Source: Hymenobacter roseosalivarius DSM 11622 (GTDB taxonomy: Bacteria > Bacteroidota > Bacteroidia > Cytophagales > Hymenobacteraceae). Taken from it: 44,270 bases of DNA. The position numbers and the translations under genes were made by a program. The DNA lies in contig NZ_FWWW01000096.1 of the NCBI RefSeq assembly GCF_900176135.1, forward strand, positions 1 to 44,270, in the 5' to 3' direction. The notes below the pieces were generated by a model that was not told where the DNA came from, searched no databases, and saw only the letters and a program-made list of their open reading frames with translations. The first letter of the stretch is position 1, and every line of letters begins with the position of its first letter. Positions 26,813 through 35,306 of the stretch are shown piece by piece.

Positions 26813-27964
26813 CTACAACGTCGGTTCCACCGCCGTTTGGTCTTTTTCCTTTTCAACTTCAATGGCCGGAATAGCTTCCGTATACAGCAGCCCAATCTTG
26901 GCGGCGTGCTCGGCGGCCTGTACTGTGTCTTTCACCAGCAGCATTTCTACCTTATCCTGACGTATTTCCTCGGCCACCCGCTCTACCAGCGCCGCCCGAT
27001 CCTGGCGCTGCACGTCGCGGATATAGATGGCCAGAATGCGACCAGGGTAGCGCCGGACTACTTCGCGGTAGATATTGGCATCTTCCTGCCCGCTGTCGCC
27101 GATAAGCACAAACGGCAGCTCGGGGTACGTGAGCAACAGGTTGTCAATCTCGTGCAGCTTGTGGCCGTGGTGGGCTGAGGCTTCGGGCTTCGTTGCCTTG
27201 CGGGCCAATGACATATCGCGCAGCAGCAGCGGACCGGGCGGCACGTCGTTCAGGGCCAGGAAATCGTCGAGCAAATCATACAGATTCCAGGGGCTGCTGC
27301 TCACGTAGAAAAACGGGTTATTGCGCTTGCCATTGCGCCCCAGTTGAAGAGCGCGGTAAAACTCGGCCACACCCTCAAAAGGCAGGCGCGAATGGGCATT
27401 GCGCACCAGCACCGTGCGCGCCATGCGCACGAGGTTGGTGGCGGAGGTTTGAATCACGGTATCATCCAGGTCGCTGATGATACCGTATTCGGCGTCGAGG
27501 GGCGGAATGAGGACGTGGGCCGGTTCCTTGACGTCGGCGGGCATCTGGAGGTGCTGGGGGACTTTTTTCAGCTCTACCTCCACCGGATACCACAGAAAAT
27601 CGATGGGAGCCGGCAGGCTTTTGGGCTCAATATTCAATGTGAAGTAGCCATCTTCGTCGGTCGTTACGGTGTGCTCAGTGCCGTCGCCGGGCCGGATAAC
27701 CAGCTCGGCACCTGGAATCTCGTTGCTCTCGAAGCGCCGATACATATTCAGCAGGTTTTGCCAGCGCGAGTCGCCCTCGCCGGGCTCGCCAATACCTTTG
27801 TCGGTAAGCAAACGGCCTTTTACGTACAGGCGGCCGGCGGTGCCGTAGCTGCGATACGTAACCAGCTGGAGCGGGTGCAACAGGCCCAGACGGGCGCGGG
27901 TGCGCGTTACCAGATCATCGGCCCGCTCGGCCATGTCGCTTAGTTTGTTTAGAAATGATGCCAT
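26813..27964 (-). CDS. App1-type phosphatidate phosphatase domain protein (DUF2183)
   Basis: I start at ATG 27964 (MASFLNKLSDMAERADD), 383 residues; an upstream frame to 28021 adds a less plausible N-terminus. The first half is a beta-rich domain with VTTDEDGYFTLNIEP. The second half is the HAD-like App1 catalytic domain: GIISDLDDTVIQTSA carries the Asp-x-Asp-x-Thr nucleophile motif, followed by FFYVSSSPWNLYDLL, HKLHEID, and LIGDSGQEDANIY. Yeast App1 dephosphorylates phosphatidic acid; bacterial homologues are presumed lipid phosphatases. The absence of a signal peptide suggests a cytoplasmic location. The tail is Lys/Glu-rich. Confidence 0.88.
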   Translation of the reverse strand: MASFLNKLSDMAERADDLVTRTRARLGLLHPLQLVTYRSYGTAGRLYVKGRLLTDKGIGEPGEGDSRWQNLLNMYRRFESNEIPGAELVIRPGDGTEHTVTTDEDGYFTLNIEPKSLPAPIDFLWYPVEVELKKVPQHLQMPADVKEPAHVLIPPLDAEYGIISDLDDTVIQTSATNLVRMARTVLVRNAHSRLPFEGVAEFYRALQLGRNGKRNNPFFYVSSSPWNLYDLLDDFLALNDVPPGPLLLRDMSLARKATKPEASAHHGHKLHEIDNLLLTYPELPFVLIGDSGQEDANIYREVVRRYPGRILAIYIRDVQRQDRAALVERVAEEIRQDKVEMLLVKDTVQAAEHAAKIGLLYTEAIPAIEVEKEKDQTAVEPTL

Positions 27965-28078
27965 AGAGAAAGCAAAAGAATAGAAAGCAAGGTACGAGCG
28001 AAACCCAAGCCGGAGTTGCATAACGTAGCAGCGAGCCTAGGAACCACGCTGCCAATTCAGTTAGCGCCCGCCCAAAAT

Positions 28079-28107
28079 AAAAAAAGCCAGCCTTGTCAAG
28101 GCCGGCT
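28079..28107 (-). terminator. Terminator of the M48 protease gene
   Basis: In the minus direction AGCCGGCCTTG pairs with CAAGGCTGGCT (one mismatch) and is followed by a run of seven T. It lies 33 bp beyond the protease stop. Confidence 0.8.
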
Positions 28108-28139
28108 CTCCATCTACTAAGCGATTAATAACACAACGT

Positions 28140-28949
28140 TTATAAGCGGCTTTGCAGCTCCCGGAAGCCAGCATTGTCGGTGGTGCGGCCCGCGCAATTC
28201 AGCTCTTTGGCTTTGGCTTGAATGGCCAGCACCCGGTCGCCGGGGTTGGGGTGCGTGCTCAAAAACTCGGGAATGCTGGTAGTCACCTGGGCCGCGGCCT
28301 TTACGAAGAAGCCTGCCGCGCCGTCGCAGGAGTAGGAAGTGCCGTTGAGATAGCGCACCGAATAGTCATCGGCTTCTACTTCATACTCACGGCTGAAGCG
28401 CAGCTGGCCCAGGCTGGTCGCGATTTGCGCCAGCTGATTGGGGTTTTCACCTAACAGCAGGCTGAGCAGAAAGGAGATACCAAACTCCTTCTGCAACGCG
28501 CGCGACGTATGGCGGCGGTCGGCGTGGGCAATTTCGTGGCCTAATACCCCGGCGAGCTGGTCTTCGGTTTCCAGAAACTTAATCAGGCCCGAGAACACAT
28601 AAATATGCCCCCCAGGCGTGGCAAAGGCATTCTGAATCTCATCGTTCTTGATGATTTTAACGTCCCAGGGAAATTCATTGCGATACTGCAGCTGGTTGGA
28701 GCTGAGCACCTTGCTGACTACCGCATCCAGCAGAACGTAGGCCCGTTGGTTGGCTACCACGTTGCGCTCCAGCAGCTGCCCGCTGGCCCGGTAGGTGGAG
28801 TCAGTTTGCGCGGCCACTTTTTGACCGAGCGCTTTATCATCTTCCACAGAAAACAGCACCACCCCATCCCCATTCCCGGAGCAGGCAGAAGTGCCCAAGT
28901 ATGTTAAAAGAGCAAGAAAAATCCAGGGTTTAAGCCAAATACGACGCAT
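28140..28949 (-). CDS. M48-family metalloprotease lipoprotein (BepA/LoiP-like)
   Basis: 269 residues with a lipoprotein signal (ALLTYLGTSAC). The M48 zinc site is VLGHEIAHADRRH, with the downstream glutamate in SREYEVEADDYSVRYL, and the substrate-side motif NAFATPGGHIYVFSGLI precedes it. The C-terminal STHPNPGDRV is typical of periplasmic M48 enzymes that police outer-membrane proteins. A second M48 gene with the same THPNPG motif lies at 39303-40115. The helix after the zinc site (EFGISFLLSLLLG) is hydrophobic. Confidence 0.93.
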   Translation of the reverse strand: MRRIWLKPWIFLALLTYLGTSACSGNGDGVVLFSVEDDKALGQKVAAQTDSTYRASGQLLERNVVANQRAYVLLDAVVSKVLSSNQLQYRNEFPWDVKIIKNDEIQNAFATPGGHIYVFSGLIKFLETEDQLAGVLGHEIAHADRRHTSRALQKEFGISFLLSLLLGENPNQLAQIATSLGQLRFSREYEVEADDYSVRYLNGTSYSCDGAAGFFVKAAAQVTTSIPEFLSTHPNPGDRVLAIQAKAKELNCAGRTTDNAGFRELQSRL

Positions 28950-29274
28950 ACTGCAAATAGGAGTGTAGATAGAACAGGGGGCAGAACTGACCGTCTAAAA
29001 ACGGTGCCAAAGCTGGCGGCTACCCCTACGGGCACGGACTGCATGGCGTTGCCAATACGTGGATAATAAGGCTGTGGCTCAGATGCTCACTCTGAAATTT
29101 TATTTTCCGGCAGCGGGGCATTATTAATCATTTTCCTTACTCTTTTGGTTTGCACTCACTCAGAAGGCCCCTGCTACTGCGTTTCCGCTGGACCAGGCAG
29201 TGCTACTTTTTCCCGGCTTTTGCGTACAGAAATGCCCCCCAGGCTGCTTTTGGCCGGGGCATTTTTAGCGCTTT
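28950..29274. other. 325-bp intergenic region
   Basis: Lies upstream of both the M48 gene (minus) and topoisomerase IB (plus). It includes one full dispersed motif, AAATGCCCCCCAGG at 29231-29243, only 35 bp before the topoisomerase start. Nothing else recognisable. Confidence 0.55.
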
Positions 29275-30387
29275 ATGCCCACCACCTCCACCCCCCGATC
29301 AAAAACCAAAAAGAAGCACCTGCCACCCGCAGAAGAGGCGCACGAACTGTATAAAGATCCGGCCCGGCAGGCGGAGCTGGCTGGCCTCCGCTACCAGCCT
29401 GATACCAAGCCCAGCATCAGCCGCCAGCCCGGCCCCGATGGCGCGTTCAGCTTCCTCACGGCTAAAGGCGAGAAAATCACGGATGAGAAAACGCTTGCCC
29501 GGCTGCAAGGCTTCGTCATCCCGCCGGCCTGGACCGACGTCTGGATTGCGCCGTCGGCCTCGGCTCATCTTCAGGTAACGGGCCGCGACGCGAAGGGACG
29601 CAAGCAGTACATCTATCATCCTGCCTGGGACCAGGCCCGCAGCCTGACCAAGTTCAGTCGCCTGCTGGCCTTTGGGGAGGCTTTGCCGGCCCTGCGCCAG
29701 CGTCTGCAACAGGATTTGAAGCGCACGGAGCTGGACAAGCAAAAGGTTATTGCCCTGGTGTTGACCCTGATGGACCAGTCCTTTATTCGCATTGGCAATA
29801 AGGAATACGCCAAGAAAAACAAGAGCTACGGCCTTACTACCCTGCGCGACCGGCACGTGCAGATAGCAGGCGACGAAGTGCGCTTCTCCTTTGTGGGCAA
29901 AAAAGGCGTGGCCCACGATGTAGCCCTGCAAAACCGTCGGCTGGCCCGCATGGTGCGCAAATGCAAGGAGATTCCCGGTCAGCACCTGTTTCAGTATTAC
30001 GCCGCCGATGGCCACCGTCAGGAGCTGGAGTCGGGCGACGTAAACCAGTACTTGCAGGATGTAACGGGCATTAGCCTGTCTGCCAAAGATTTTCGAACCT
30101 GGGGCGGCACGGTCAAAATGGTGGAGTGCCTCGAAAGCGTACTGCAAGAGGAGCCGGACCTACCGAAAGACAAAGTGCTGAAACGCGCCGTGAAAGACGT
30201 GGCCTCCGGCCTGGGCAACACGCCCACGGTGTGCAGCAAGTACTACATTCATCCGCAGGTAGTAGAGCTTTTTCACTCCGACAAGCTCATCAACTACCTC
30301 CGCCACCACGACATCGACCCAACCGAAAACGATGTCCTCTCTCCTACCGAGCATATGGTATTGCACATGCTCCGTAACGTCGCGTAA
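29275..30387 (+). CDS. DNA topoisomerase IB (viral/poxvirus-like)
   Basis: 370 residues. Relaxes supercoils by transient nicking through a 3'-phosphotyrosine. The N-terminal domain contains FVIPPAWTDVWIAPSASAHL and RDAKGRKQYIYHPAW. The catalytic residues are the Arg in SYGLTTLRDRHV, the Lys in SFVGKKGV, the Arg of KDFRTWGGT, and the nucleophile Tyr (about Y324) in SKYYIHP. This is the monomeric bacterial TopIB found sporadically in Bacteroidetes and Proteobacteria. The N-terminal 50 residues are basic and low complexity. It stands alone in its orientation; a REP cluster follows it. Confidence 0.95.
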   Translation: MPTTSTPRSKTKKKHLPPAEEAHELYKDPARQAELAGLRYQPDTKPSISRQPGPDGAFSFLTAKGEKITDEKTLARLQGFVIPPAWTDVWIAPSASAHLQVTGRDAKGRKQYIYHPAWDQARSLTKFSRLLAFGEALPALRQRLQQDLKRTELDKQKVIALVLTLMDQSFIRIGNKEYAKKNKSYGLTTLRDRHVQIAGDEVRFSFVGKKGVAHDVALQNRRLARMVRKCKEIPGQHLFQYYAADGHRQELESGDVNQYLQDVTGISLSAKDFRTWGGTVKMVECLESVLQEEPDLPKDKVLKRAVKDVASGLGNTPTVCSKYYIHPQVVELFHSDKLINYLRHHDIDPTENDVLSPTEHMVLHMLRNVA

Positions 30388-30402
30388 GGGTAGTTAGTAG
30401 CC

Positions 30403-30557
30403 TGTCATGCTGAGAGCGGCTACATGGCACGAACCAACTTGCGTATGGCTGTTGCACTACCAAACGGCGGTCATGCTGAGGAAAGAAGCATCTCGCCCGC
30501 TGGCTCTTAAACGTCACGCTGAGCACGCGAGATGCTTCGCCGTGCTCAGCATGACGT
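30403..30557. repeat. Cluster of three REP-like units
   Basis: GTCATGCTGAG at 30403-30413 and again at 30470-30480 with AAGAAGCATCTCGC, then a palindrome at 30511-30557 (ACGTCACGCTGAGCACG / CGTGCTCAGCATGACGT around CGAGATGCTTCGC). The cores match the palindromes at 13574, 17811 and 26464. It sits between convergent genes. Confidence 0.85.
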
Positions 30558-30576
30558 TCTTAATTCCAGAATAAAC

Positions 30577-31011
30577 CTAGCTGGAATGATCGGCTACAAT
30601 TACCCAGCGGCCGGCAATGCGACGAAAAACCAGCAGAAAATGCCCCCCAAGGTTGCCGGCGGCGGGGCGGGCGAGCTGCCAGCGCCCTACTACGTGGGCC
30701 GCGTCGGGGCTGATAGGCGTAATGCGCAGATTGGAAAACGTAAGCTGCCCCATAGCGGCGGCATCGGGGTAGCTGCGGCGGTAGTTGTCGAGGGTAGGCT
30801 GCCAGCCGTAGGTCAGCCCGCTTTTACCGATAAACACCAAGGAGTCGGACTGCCAGTAGCCTTGCATGAAGCCGCTTATATCGCCTTGGTTCCAGGCGGC
30901 GGTTTGGGTAGTCAGCACCTGGCTGATATCCTGCCGCTGGCTGCCGGGACGCGTGGTCGCGCAGCTACATAACAGGGCGGCGCCCAGCACCAATCCGACA
31001 ATTTGCTTCAT
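30577..31011 (-). CDS. SnoaL/DUF4440-like (NTF2-fold) lipoprotein
   Basis: I start at ATG 31011, which gives MKQIVGLVLGAALLCSCATT with the lipobox LCSC; 144 residues. The mature part follows the NTF2-like pattern: QVLTTQTAAWNQGDISGFMQ (long helix), YWQSDSLVFIGKSGLTYGW, NYRRSYPD, then strands ending in a VGRWQLARP and FLLVFRRIAGRWVIVADHSS hairpin, which is the DUF4440/SnoaL ending. Proteins of this fold bind small ligands or act as simple enzymes; no catalytic residue can be assigned. It carries a C6 motif copy encoding LGGHF near its end. Confidence 0.8.
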   Translation of the reverse strand: MKQIVGLVLGAALLCSCATTRPGSQRQDISQVLTTQTAAWNQGDISGFMQGYWQSDSLVFIGKSGLTYGWQPTLDNYRRSYPDAAAMGQLTFSNLRITPISPDAAHVVGRWQLARPAAGNLGGHFLLVFRRIAGRWVIVADHSS

Positions 31012-31088
31012 GTCAATTCTTTGAGAAACGTGAAAACAACTATATAACGACCTGAATATAGGCATCGGCGGCGCTTCTGAATTTGCGT

Positions 31089-31835
31089 CTATTCTTCCAG
31101 CAGCGCCCGCACGTAAGAAATGCCCCCCAGGCGGCGCATATTGCGCTGCACTCGCCGCTGCTTGGCCCGCGCCACCGGACCCGGATTGCTGGCCCGAAAC
31201 CGTAGCGGATTTGGCAGCACACCCGCCAGCAGGGCAGCCTCAGAGGCATTAAGCTTAGCGGCTGATTTGTGAAAATAGCGCTGGGCTGCGGCTTCTACCC
31301 CAAAGGTGCAGTCGCCCATTTCAGCCACGCTCAGATACATTTCCATAATGCGGCGCTTGCTCCACAGCAGCTCAATGAGCACCGTAAAATACGCTTCCGC
31401 AGCCTTACGCAAATAGCTCCTCCCCGACCATAAAAACACATTTTTAGCTACCTGCTGACTGATGGTACTACCGCCAACCAACTGTTTGCCGCCCTCAAAA
31501 TTGCGCCTGGCCGCCTGCTGAATGGCCTTCACATCAAATCCCCGATGCTGCAAAAAGCGCTGATCTTCGGCCGCCACCAGCGCCAGCGGCACTTGGGGCG
31601 ACACTTCGTCCAGGGTTTTGAAATTGTAGCTGATGCGACGGTCGTCCTCGCGGATACCGTAGTAGCCGCGGCCAATGGGCGCATGGGCGCGGCGGTCGAG
31701 CATGAGCCAGGTAGCGGGCGGGGCCAGCCACCGATACATAAGCACCCAGGCCACCGAGGCAAGAAACAGAGTCGCTACTAGTTGCAGCAATACCCGCCAC
31801 ACCCGCCGCCCAAGCTGCCGAAATTTTGTTTTCAT
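31089..31835 (-). CDS. mtgA: Monofunctional peptidoglycan glycosyltransferase
   Basis: 248 residues from ATG 31835 (MKTKFRQLGRRVWRVLLQLV). The upstream 29 codons of the open frame are not needed, since the membrane anchor begins right here (about residues 15-35). The GT51 motifs are in order: LALVAAEDQRFLQHRGFD (catalytic Glu), GGSTISQQVAKNVFLWSGRS, KAAEAYFTVLIELLWSKRRI-like helix, EMYLSVAEMGDCTFGVEAAA, and AALLAGVLPNPLRF. It polymerises lipid II into glycan strands at the outer face of the inner membrane. Codons 3'-terminal to RRNMRR include a C6 motif encoding LGGIS. Confidence 0.95.
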   Translation of the reverse strand: MKTKFRQLGRRVWRVLLQLVATLFLASVAWVLMYRWLAPPATWLMLDRRAHAPIGRGYYGIREDDRRISYNFKTLDEVSPQVPLALVAAEDQRFLQHRGFDVKAIQQAARRNFEGGKQLVGGSTISQQVAKNVFLWSGRSYLRKAAEAYFTVLIELLWSKRRIMEMYLSVAEMGDCTFGVEAAAQRYFHKSAAKLNASEAALLAGVLPNPLRFRASNPGPVARAKQRRVQRNMRRLGGISYVRALLEE

Positions 31836-31969
31836 GAAATAAAGCCATTCTCCTTTCCTATCCATCCCGCTGAGAGGCACAGAGAGAGCAAAAGTAACGC
31901 ATTTGGGCGCGCAGCAACCCAATACCAGCGTTTTTAGCCTATTTTCGTCGCCGACATTGTTGAGTCTTT

Positions 31970-32605
31970 ATGCCTCGTACCATCCCCCTTTTTCCGTTGA
32001 ACCTCGTCGTATTTCCCGGCGAGAAGCTCAATCTGCACATCTTCGAGCCGCGCTACCGCCAGCTCGTGCGCGACTGCATCGAGTCGGACCTGACATTTGG
32101 CATTCCGCCTTTCCTCAATGATGGCGTAAGCGAGCTGGGCACTGAAGTACGCCTGCTGAGCGTAGAAAAGGCCTATGACAGCGGTGAGCTGGATATTAAA
32201 ACCAAGGCGGTGGGGGTGTTTCGCATCCGGGAGTTCTACCGCGAAGCCCCCGGCAAGCTCTACGCTGCCGGTCAGGTAGACACAATCGAGGACGACCCCG
32301 AAGAAGACCCTGCCCTAAAGGTACGCATCAACGAGTACGTGCGCCAGCTCTACGATACGCTGGGCCTGCGCAAAATATTCCTGGATTTGCCCCCCAGCTA
32401 CCGCATCTACGACATCGCGCACAACCTGGGCTTCAGCACCGAGCAGGAGTATCAGCTCTTGCAGGCCACCAGCGAGCTGGAGCGCCAAGCCATGGTACTG
32501 GAGCACCTGGAAAACGTGCTGCCCATTATTCTGGAAACCGAGCGGCTAAAGGATCGGGCCCGCCTCAACGGTCACTTCAAGAACCTGACCCCGCCAAATT
32601 TTTAA
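31970..32605 (+). CDS. Lon N-terminal (LON substrate-binding) domain protein
   Basis: 211 residues, beginning MPRTIPLFPLNLVVFPGEKL followed by NLHIFEPRYRQLVRDC, the LON/ASP-1 domain signature, with no AAA or protease domain. The C-terminal half is helical (EYVRQLYDTLGLRKIF, AHNLGFSTEQEYQLLQATSE, ERLKDRARLNGHF). Stand-alone Lon-N proteins are widespread in Bacteroidetes and presumed to bind peptides; their role is unclear. It is divergent from mtgA over 134 bp. Confidence 0.9.
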   Translation: MPRTIPLFPLNLVVFPGEKLNLHIFEPRYRQLVRDCIESDLTFGIPPFLNDGVSELGTEVRLLSVEKAYDSGELDIKTKAVGVFRIREFYREAPGKLYAAGQVDTIEDDPEEDPALKVRINEYVRQLYDTLGLRKIFLDLPPSYRIYDIAHNLGFSTEQEYQLLQATSELERQAMVLEHLENVLPIILETERLKDRARLNGHFKNLTPPNF

Positions 32606-32691
32606 TTAGACTGAGCTTTACCAGTTAATCCGGCGCAACAACGACAGCAGTCGGTACGGCTACCTGTCATAGGTGCCCGGCAGGTCACCGC

Positions 32692-33354
32692 TTACTCTAT
32701 CTTAAACGTGGTTATCCAATCCTTACAGGCATAAAAACTATTCGCGCTCAACGAGCCATCTTCGTTGATAATAATAAACCCAGACAATACCGCTTCCCGC
32801 GCATTTAAGTTAATCGCACCCACATCTTTCTCTTTGATGATATAGCTCGGACAAGTCGTATACATATAGGCAATGTTTGGCACGAACGAATAGGATCCCA
32901 TCGCCCCTCCCGTCCCATCGCTGTATTTTCTAGGAATGCCCCTGTATTTAAGCTATAACAAGCCTTCGAGGACCAGGCCGTTTAGGGCGGCAAAGAGTAT
33001 TTCCAGTTGCGAGGCACTATTGGCCATTCCCGTCACGGCGGTGGACACATCGCTTGTTATAGATAAGGCAATGGCGGCATTGCAATCATTTCGATCCTTA
33101 TCGCCTGTTTTCCCAAAAATAGCGCCGAGAAACTTACCTGTAATTTTGGTGGCGATGGCTAACTGATTCCTTTCTTTGGCCGATACGTGGGTTTGATTGA
33201 GCCGAACGGTGTAGCAGTCATCGGGTAAGCCTAGTGAAGATAACGTAGTCAACAAGGCGCACTCAGGCTATAAAGGCAGTGGATCCAGAAGCGTATAAAT
33301 CACTTTTTTTTCCTTGATAGGCGTAAACTCCGCGTCCACATAGCTCCGTACCCA
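32692..33354 (-). pseudogene. Continuation of a lipoprotein gene beyond in-frame stops
   Basis: Starting right after the TAA at 33355-33357, the same reading frame continues as WVRSYVDAEFTPIKEKKVIY, TAG (33268-33270), PECALLTTLSSLG through LAIATKITGKFLGAIFGKTG and LEILFAALNGLVLEGLL, TAG (32953-32955), LKYRGIPRKYSDG through SYSFVPNIAYMYTTC to DWITTFKIE and a final stop at 32692. No frameshift is needed across 221 codons. The translation looks protein-like (Cys pairs, regular strands). I read it as the C-terminal half of the 33355-34080 gene, inactivated by three substitutions, each explicable as CAG or CAA changing to a stop. Confidence 0.6.
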
Positions 33355-34080
33355 TTAGTGGATGGTGCCGCCATTTTTCCGGAGCATCCAGCGATAAAAG
33401 GGAGGAGCCAGCAAGTTGGGAAACTCGCTTCCGCCATTCTTGACGGCTTTAATCGCTGCTGTTGTCAAACGCCCACCTTCCCGCTTTGGGTTGCCTAAAT
33501 ACTCTTGTAGAATATAGCTATTCAGGGCCAGTGCCTGCGTAAGGAAGCTAGCATCCGTCGAGTAAATGGGTCGTTTGCTTTTCAGTAGCCCGTCTACCAA
33601 TTGCACAAAGTCTTGGTAGGGCTTGCTGGCTCGGCCATTTTGCTCAAACTTTGGCTTTTGCTCTACCGAGAGGGTTTGATAGGCAGGAATGAGCGTAAGC
33701 AAGGCGTCGGCAACTGTCTCCGCGTTCACGACCACATTAGCACTGGTTGTTGGGGTACGGACTAGAGCTAAGATTTTGCCCGAGGTCCCGTCCTTAAAAA
33801 AGACAGCGGATTTAAAACCTGACGGCGCGAGCATCGTTGACGCTTCGGCTTTCATGGTGATCGAATCCATTAAGCTGTACGCCTTCGTATTGCGCAGGTC
33901 ATACTGACTATCGACTGTAATACTAATGCGCCGACTTCCGCCAGGAACCGGTGTAGGAGCCGGAACGGTTGGGGGGGCCGGATTAGGGGATGGAGAACTA
34001 ACAGACGGATCATCGGACTTGGAGCACGCGGCTATCAAGAGCATGAACAGGAATACCAGATAACGGTAGAGTTTGGGCAT
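33355..34080 (-). CDS. Lipoprotein of unknown function, probably truncated
   Basis: 241 residues from ATG 34080. A lipoprotein signal (RYLVFLFMLLIAAC) is followed by a Ser/Pro-rich linker (DPSVSSPSPNPAPPTVPAP), then a folded region with SRRISITVDSQYDLRNTKAY, FFKDGTSGKILALV, and NVVVNAETVADALLTLIPAY. I do not recognise the family. The frame stops at TAA 33355-33357 but the same frame reads on for another 221 codons with two more stops, so the ancestral protein was probably about 460 residues. GC content near 50% is lower than that of most neighbours (60% or more), which suggests acquisition from elsewhere. Confidence 0.6.
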   Translation of the reverse strand: MPKLYRYLVFLFMLLIAACSKSDDPSVSSPSPNPAPPTVPAPTPVPGGSRRISITVDSQYDLRNTKAYSLMDSITMKAEASTMLAPSGFKSAVFFKDGTSGKILALVRTPTTSANVVVNAETVADALLTLIPAYQTLSVEQKPKFEQNGRASKPYQDFVQLVDGLLKSKRPIYSTDASFLTQALALNSYILQEYLGNPKREGGRLTTAAIKAVKNGGSEFPNLLAPPFYRWMLRKNGGTIH

Positions 34081-34536
34081 AGAAGAGGGTATTAGAAAAG
34101 TTTGTACCTGAGTGAAAAGCCATTCTCAGCCGCCAGATTATAGATTATTACCACTAACGGAGAATAAAATCAAGGATGATGGGCTGTGTGCGGCTTTATA
34201 AGCCGCCTTGATAATGTAAAATATCAAATTAGTTATATATAAGTATCTATAACTATCCATAACTACAGGTAAGTGTTCATATACTGGCTAACAGGTATAA
34301 TTAATGCTGTAGCAATCTTCATCCTTGTCTACTGGTGCGGGGTGCGTGAACAGGCACCCCAGTGGAATATAAGCCAAACTGGTGCTGCGCGGCCTGGGCC
34401 ATCGGCCGATTTTTCCGACTGCTTCTCACCCTATTTGCCGTTCGAGGCGACTCCCGTATATTGCCCAAATTCCGGCAGGCACGCGCTCCACGGCCGCTGT
34501 TTCTATCCTCATCGTTTACCGAATCGCTTGCTTTCC
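34081..34536. other. 456-bp AT-rich intergenic region
   Basis: The first 190 bp are very AT-rich (many TATA and AACTATCCATAACTA-type stretches). An open frame from GTG 34273 runs into the LuxR gene but has no domain and no family match that I see. A possible promoter pair, TTTG followed 19 nt later by TATATTGC at 34457-34464, lies about 70 bp before the LuxR start; the second box is imperfect. Confidence 0.45.
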
Positions 34537-35205
34537 ATGACCGACGAGCACCGCATCCAGCAGAGACTAGCGGAGATTGCTGCCGTGGCCGACTCTATGC
34601 CTGGCGTGGTGATCGTGCTCAACGATGACTGCCGACGGGTGCTTTATATGTCGGCCCGGGGCTTGGCTGAACTGGGTACTACGCTAGCCGAGGTAACGGC
34701 TCTGGGGGAAGAGTACTACGCCCGCTATTTCAATCCCGACGAAGCCCACGAGTACGTGCCCAAAGTGGTGGGGCTGCTTGAGCGCAATGACTTGAGCTAC
34801 ACGGTCACCTTCTTTCAACAGGTGCGCACTGGCCCCCAGGGTTGTTTTGAGCTCCACCTGAGCACGGCGCGGGTCTTGCTGCAGGGGCAGCAGGGACGGC
34901 CCCTGCTCACCATTTGCCTGTCCTGCCGCATCGACCCCGACAGCCACATTACAACAAAAGTGCAGCGGCTGCTGGATGAGAACACTTTCCTGCGTGCCCA
35001 CGCCGCCCGCTTCGCGGGCCTCACTAAGCGCGAGCGCCAGGTGCTGGCCGGCATCAGCCGGGGGCTGAGCTCGGGCGAACTGGCTGAGGCTCTGTTTATC
35101 TCGGCTCAAACCGTAGACACGCACCGGCGCAACCTGCGCCAGAAGCTGCAAACTACCTCGGCCTTTGAACTGGGGCAGTACGCGCGCGCCTTCGATTTAA
35201 TCTAG
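34537..35205 (+). CDS. LuxR-family transcriptional regulator with PAS-like sensor domain
   Basis: I start at ATG 34537 (MTDEHRIQQRLAEIAAVADS), 222 residues, because the 88 codons upstream in frame show no structure. Residues 15-130 look PAS-like: VVIVLNDDCRRVLYMSARGL, NPDEAHEYVPKVVGLLER, and a strand-rich FELHLSTARVLLQ...PLLTICLSCRI. The C-terminal GerE/LuxR helix-turn-helix is clear: LTKRERQVLAGISRGLSSGE, then LAEALFISAQTVDTHRRNLR and QKLQTTSAFELGQYA. It has no receiver domain, so it probably senses a small molecule or a partner directly. It is upstream of the IS982 remnant. Confidence 0.85.
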   Translation: MTDEHRIQQRLAEIAAVADSMPGVVIVLNDDCRRVLYMSARGLAELGTTLAEVTALGEEYYARYFNPDEAHEYVPKVVGLLERNDLSYTVTFFQQVRTGPQGCFELHLSTARVLLQGQQGRPLLTICLSCRIDPDSHITTKVQRLLDENTFLRAHAARFAGLTKRERQVLAGISRGLSSGELAEALFISAQTVDTHRRNLRQKLQTTSAFELGQYARAFDLI

Positions 35206-35306
35206 CTAACGCAAGTTGCGGAGTAGTAGCATAAGCATAAAAAAGTCTGTTCCGCATGAAACAGAGTAGGTTTGAAGTATATGACGCTTCCCTTCTTACT
35301 CGCCCC

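Noticed and set aside
34273..34536. N-terminal extension of the LuxR regulator from a GTG
   Set aside because: The extra 88 residues show no domain and the PAS-like region begins right after the ATG at 34537.
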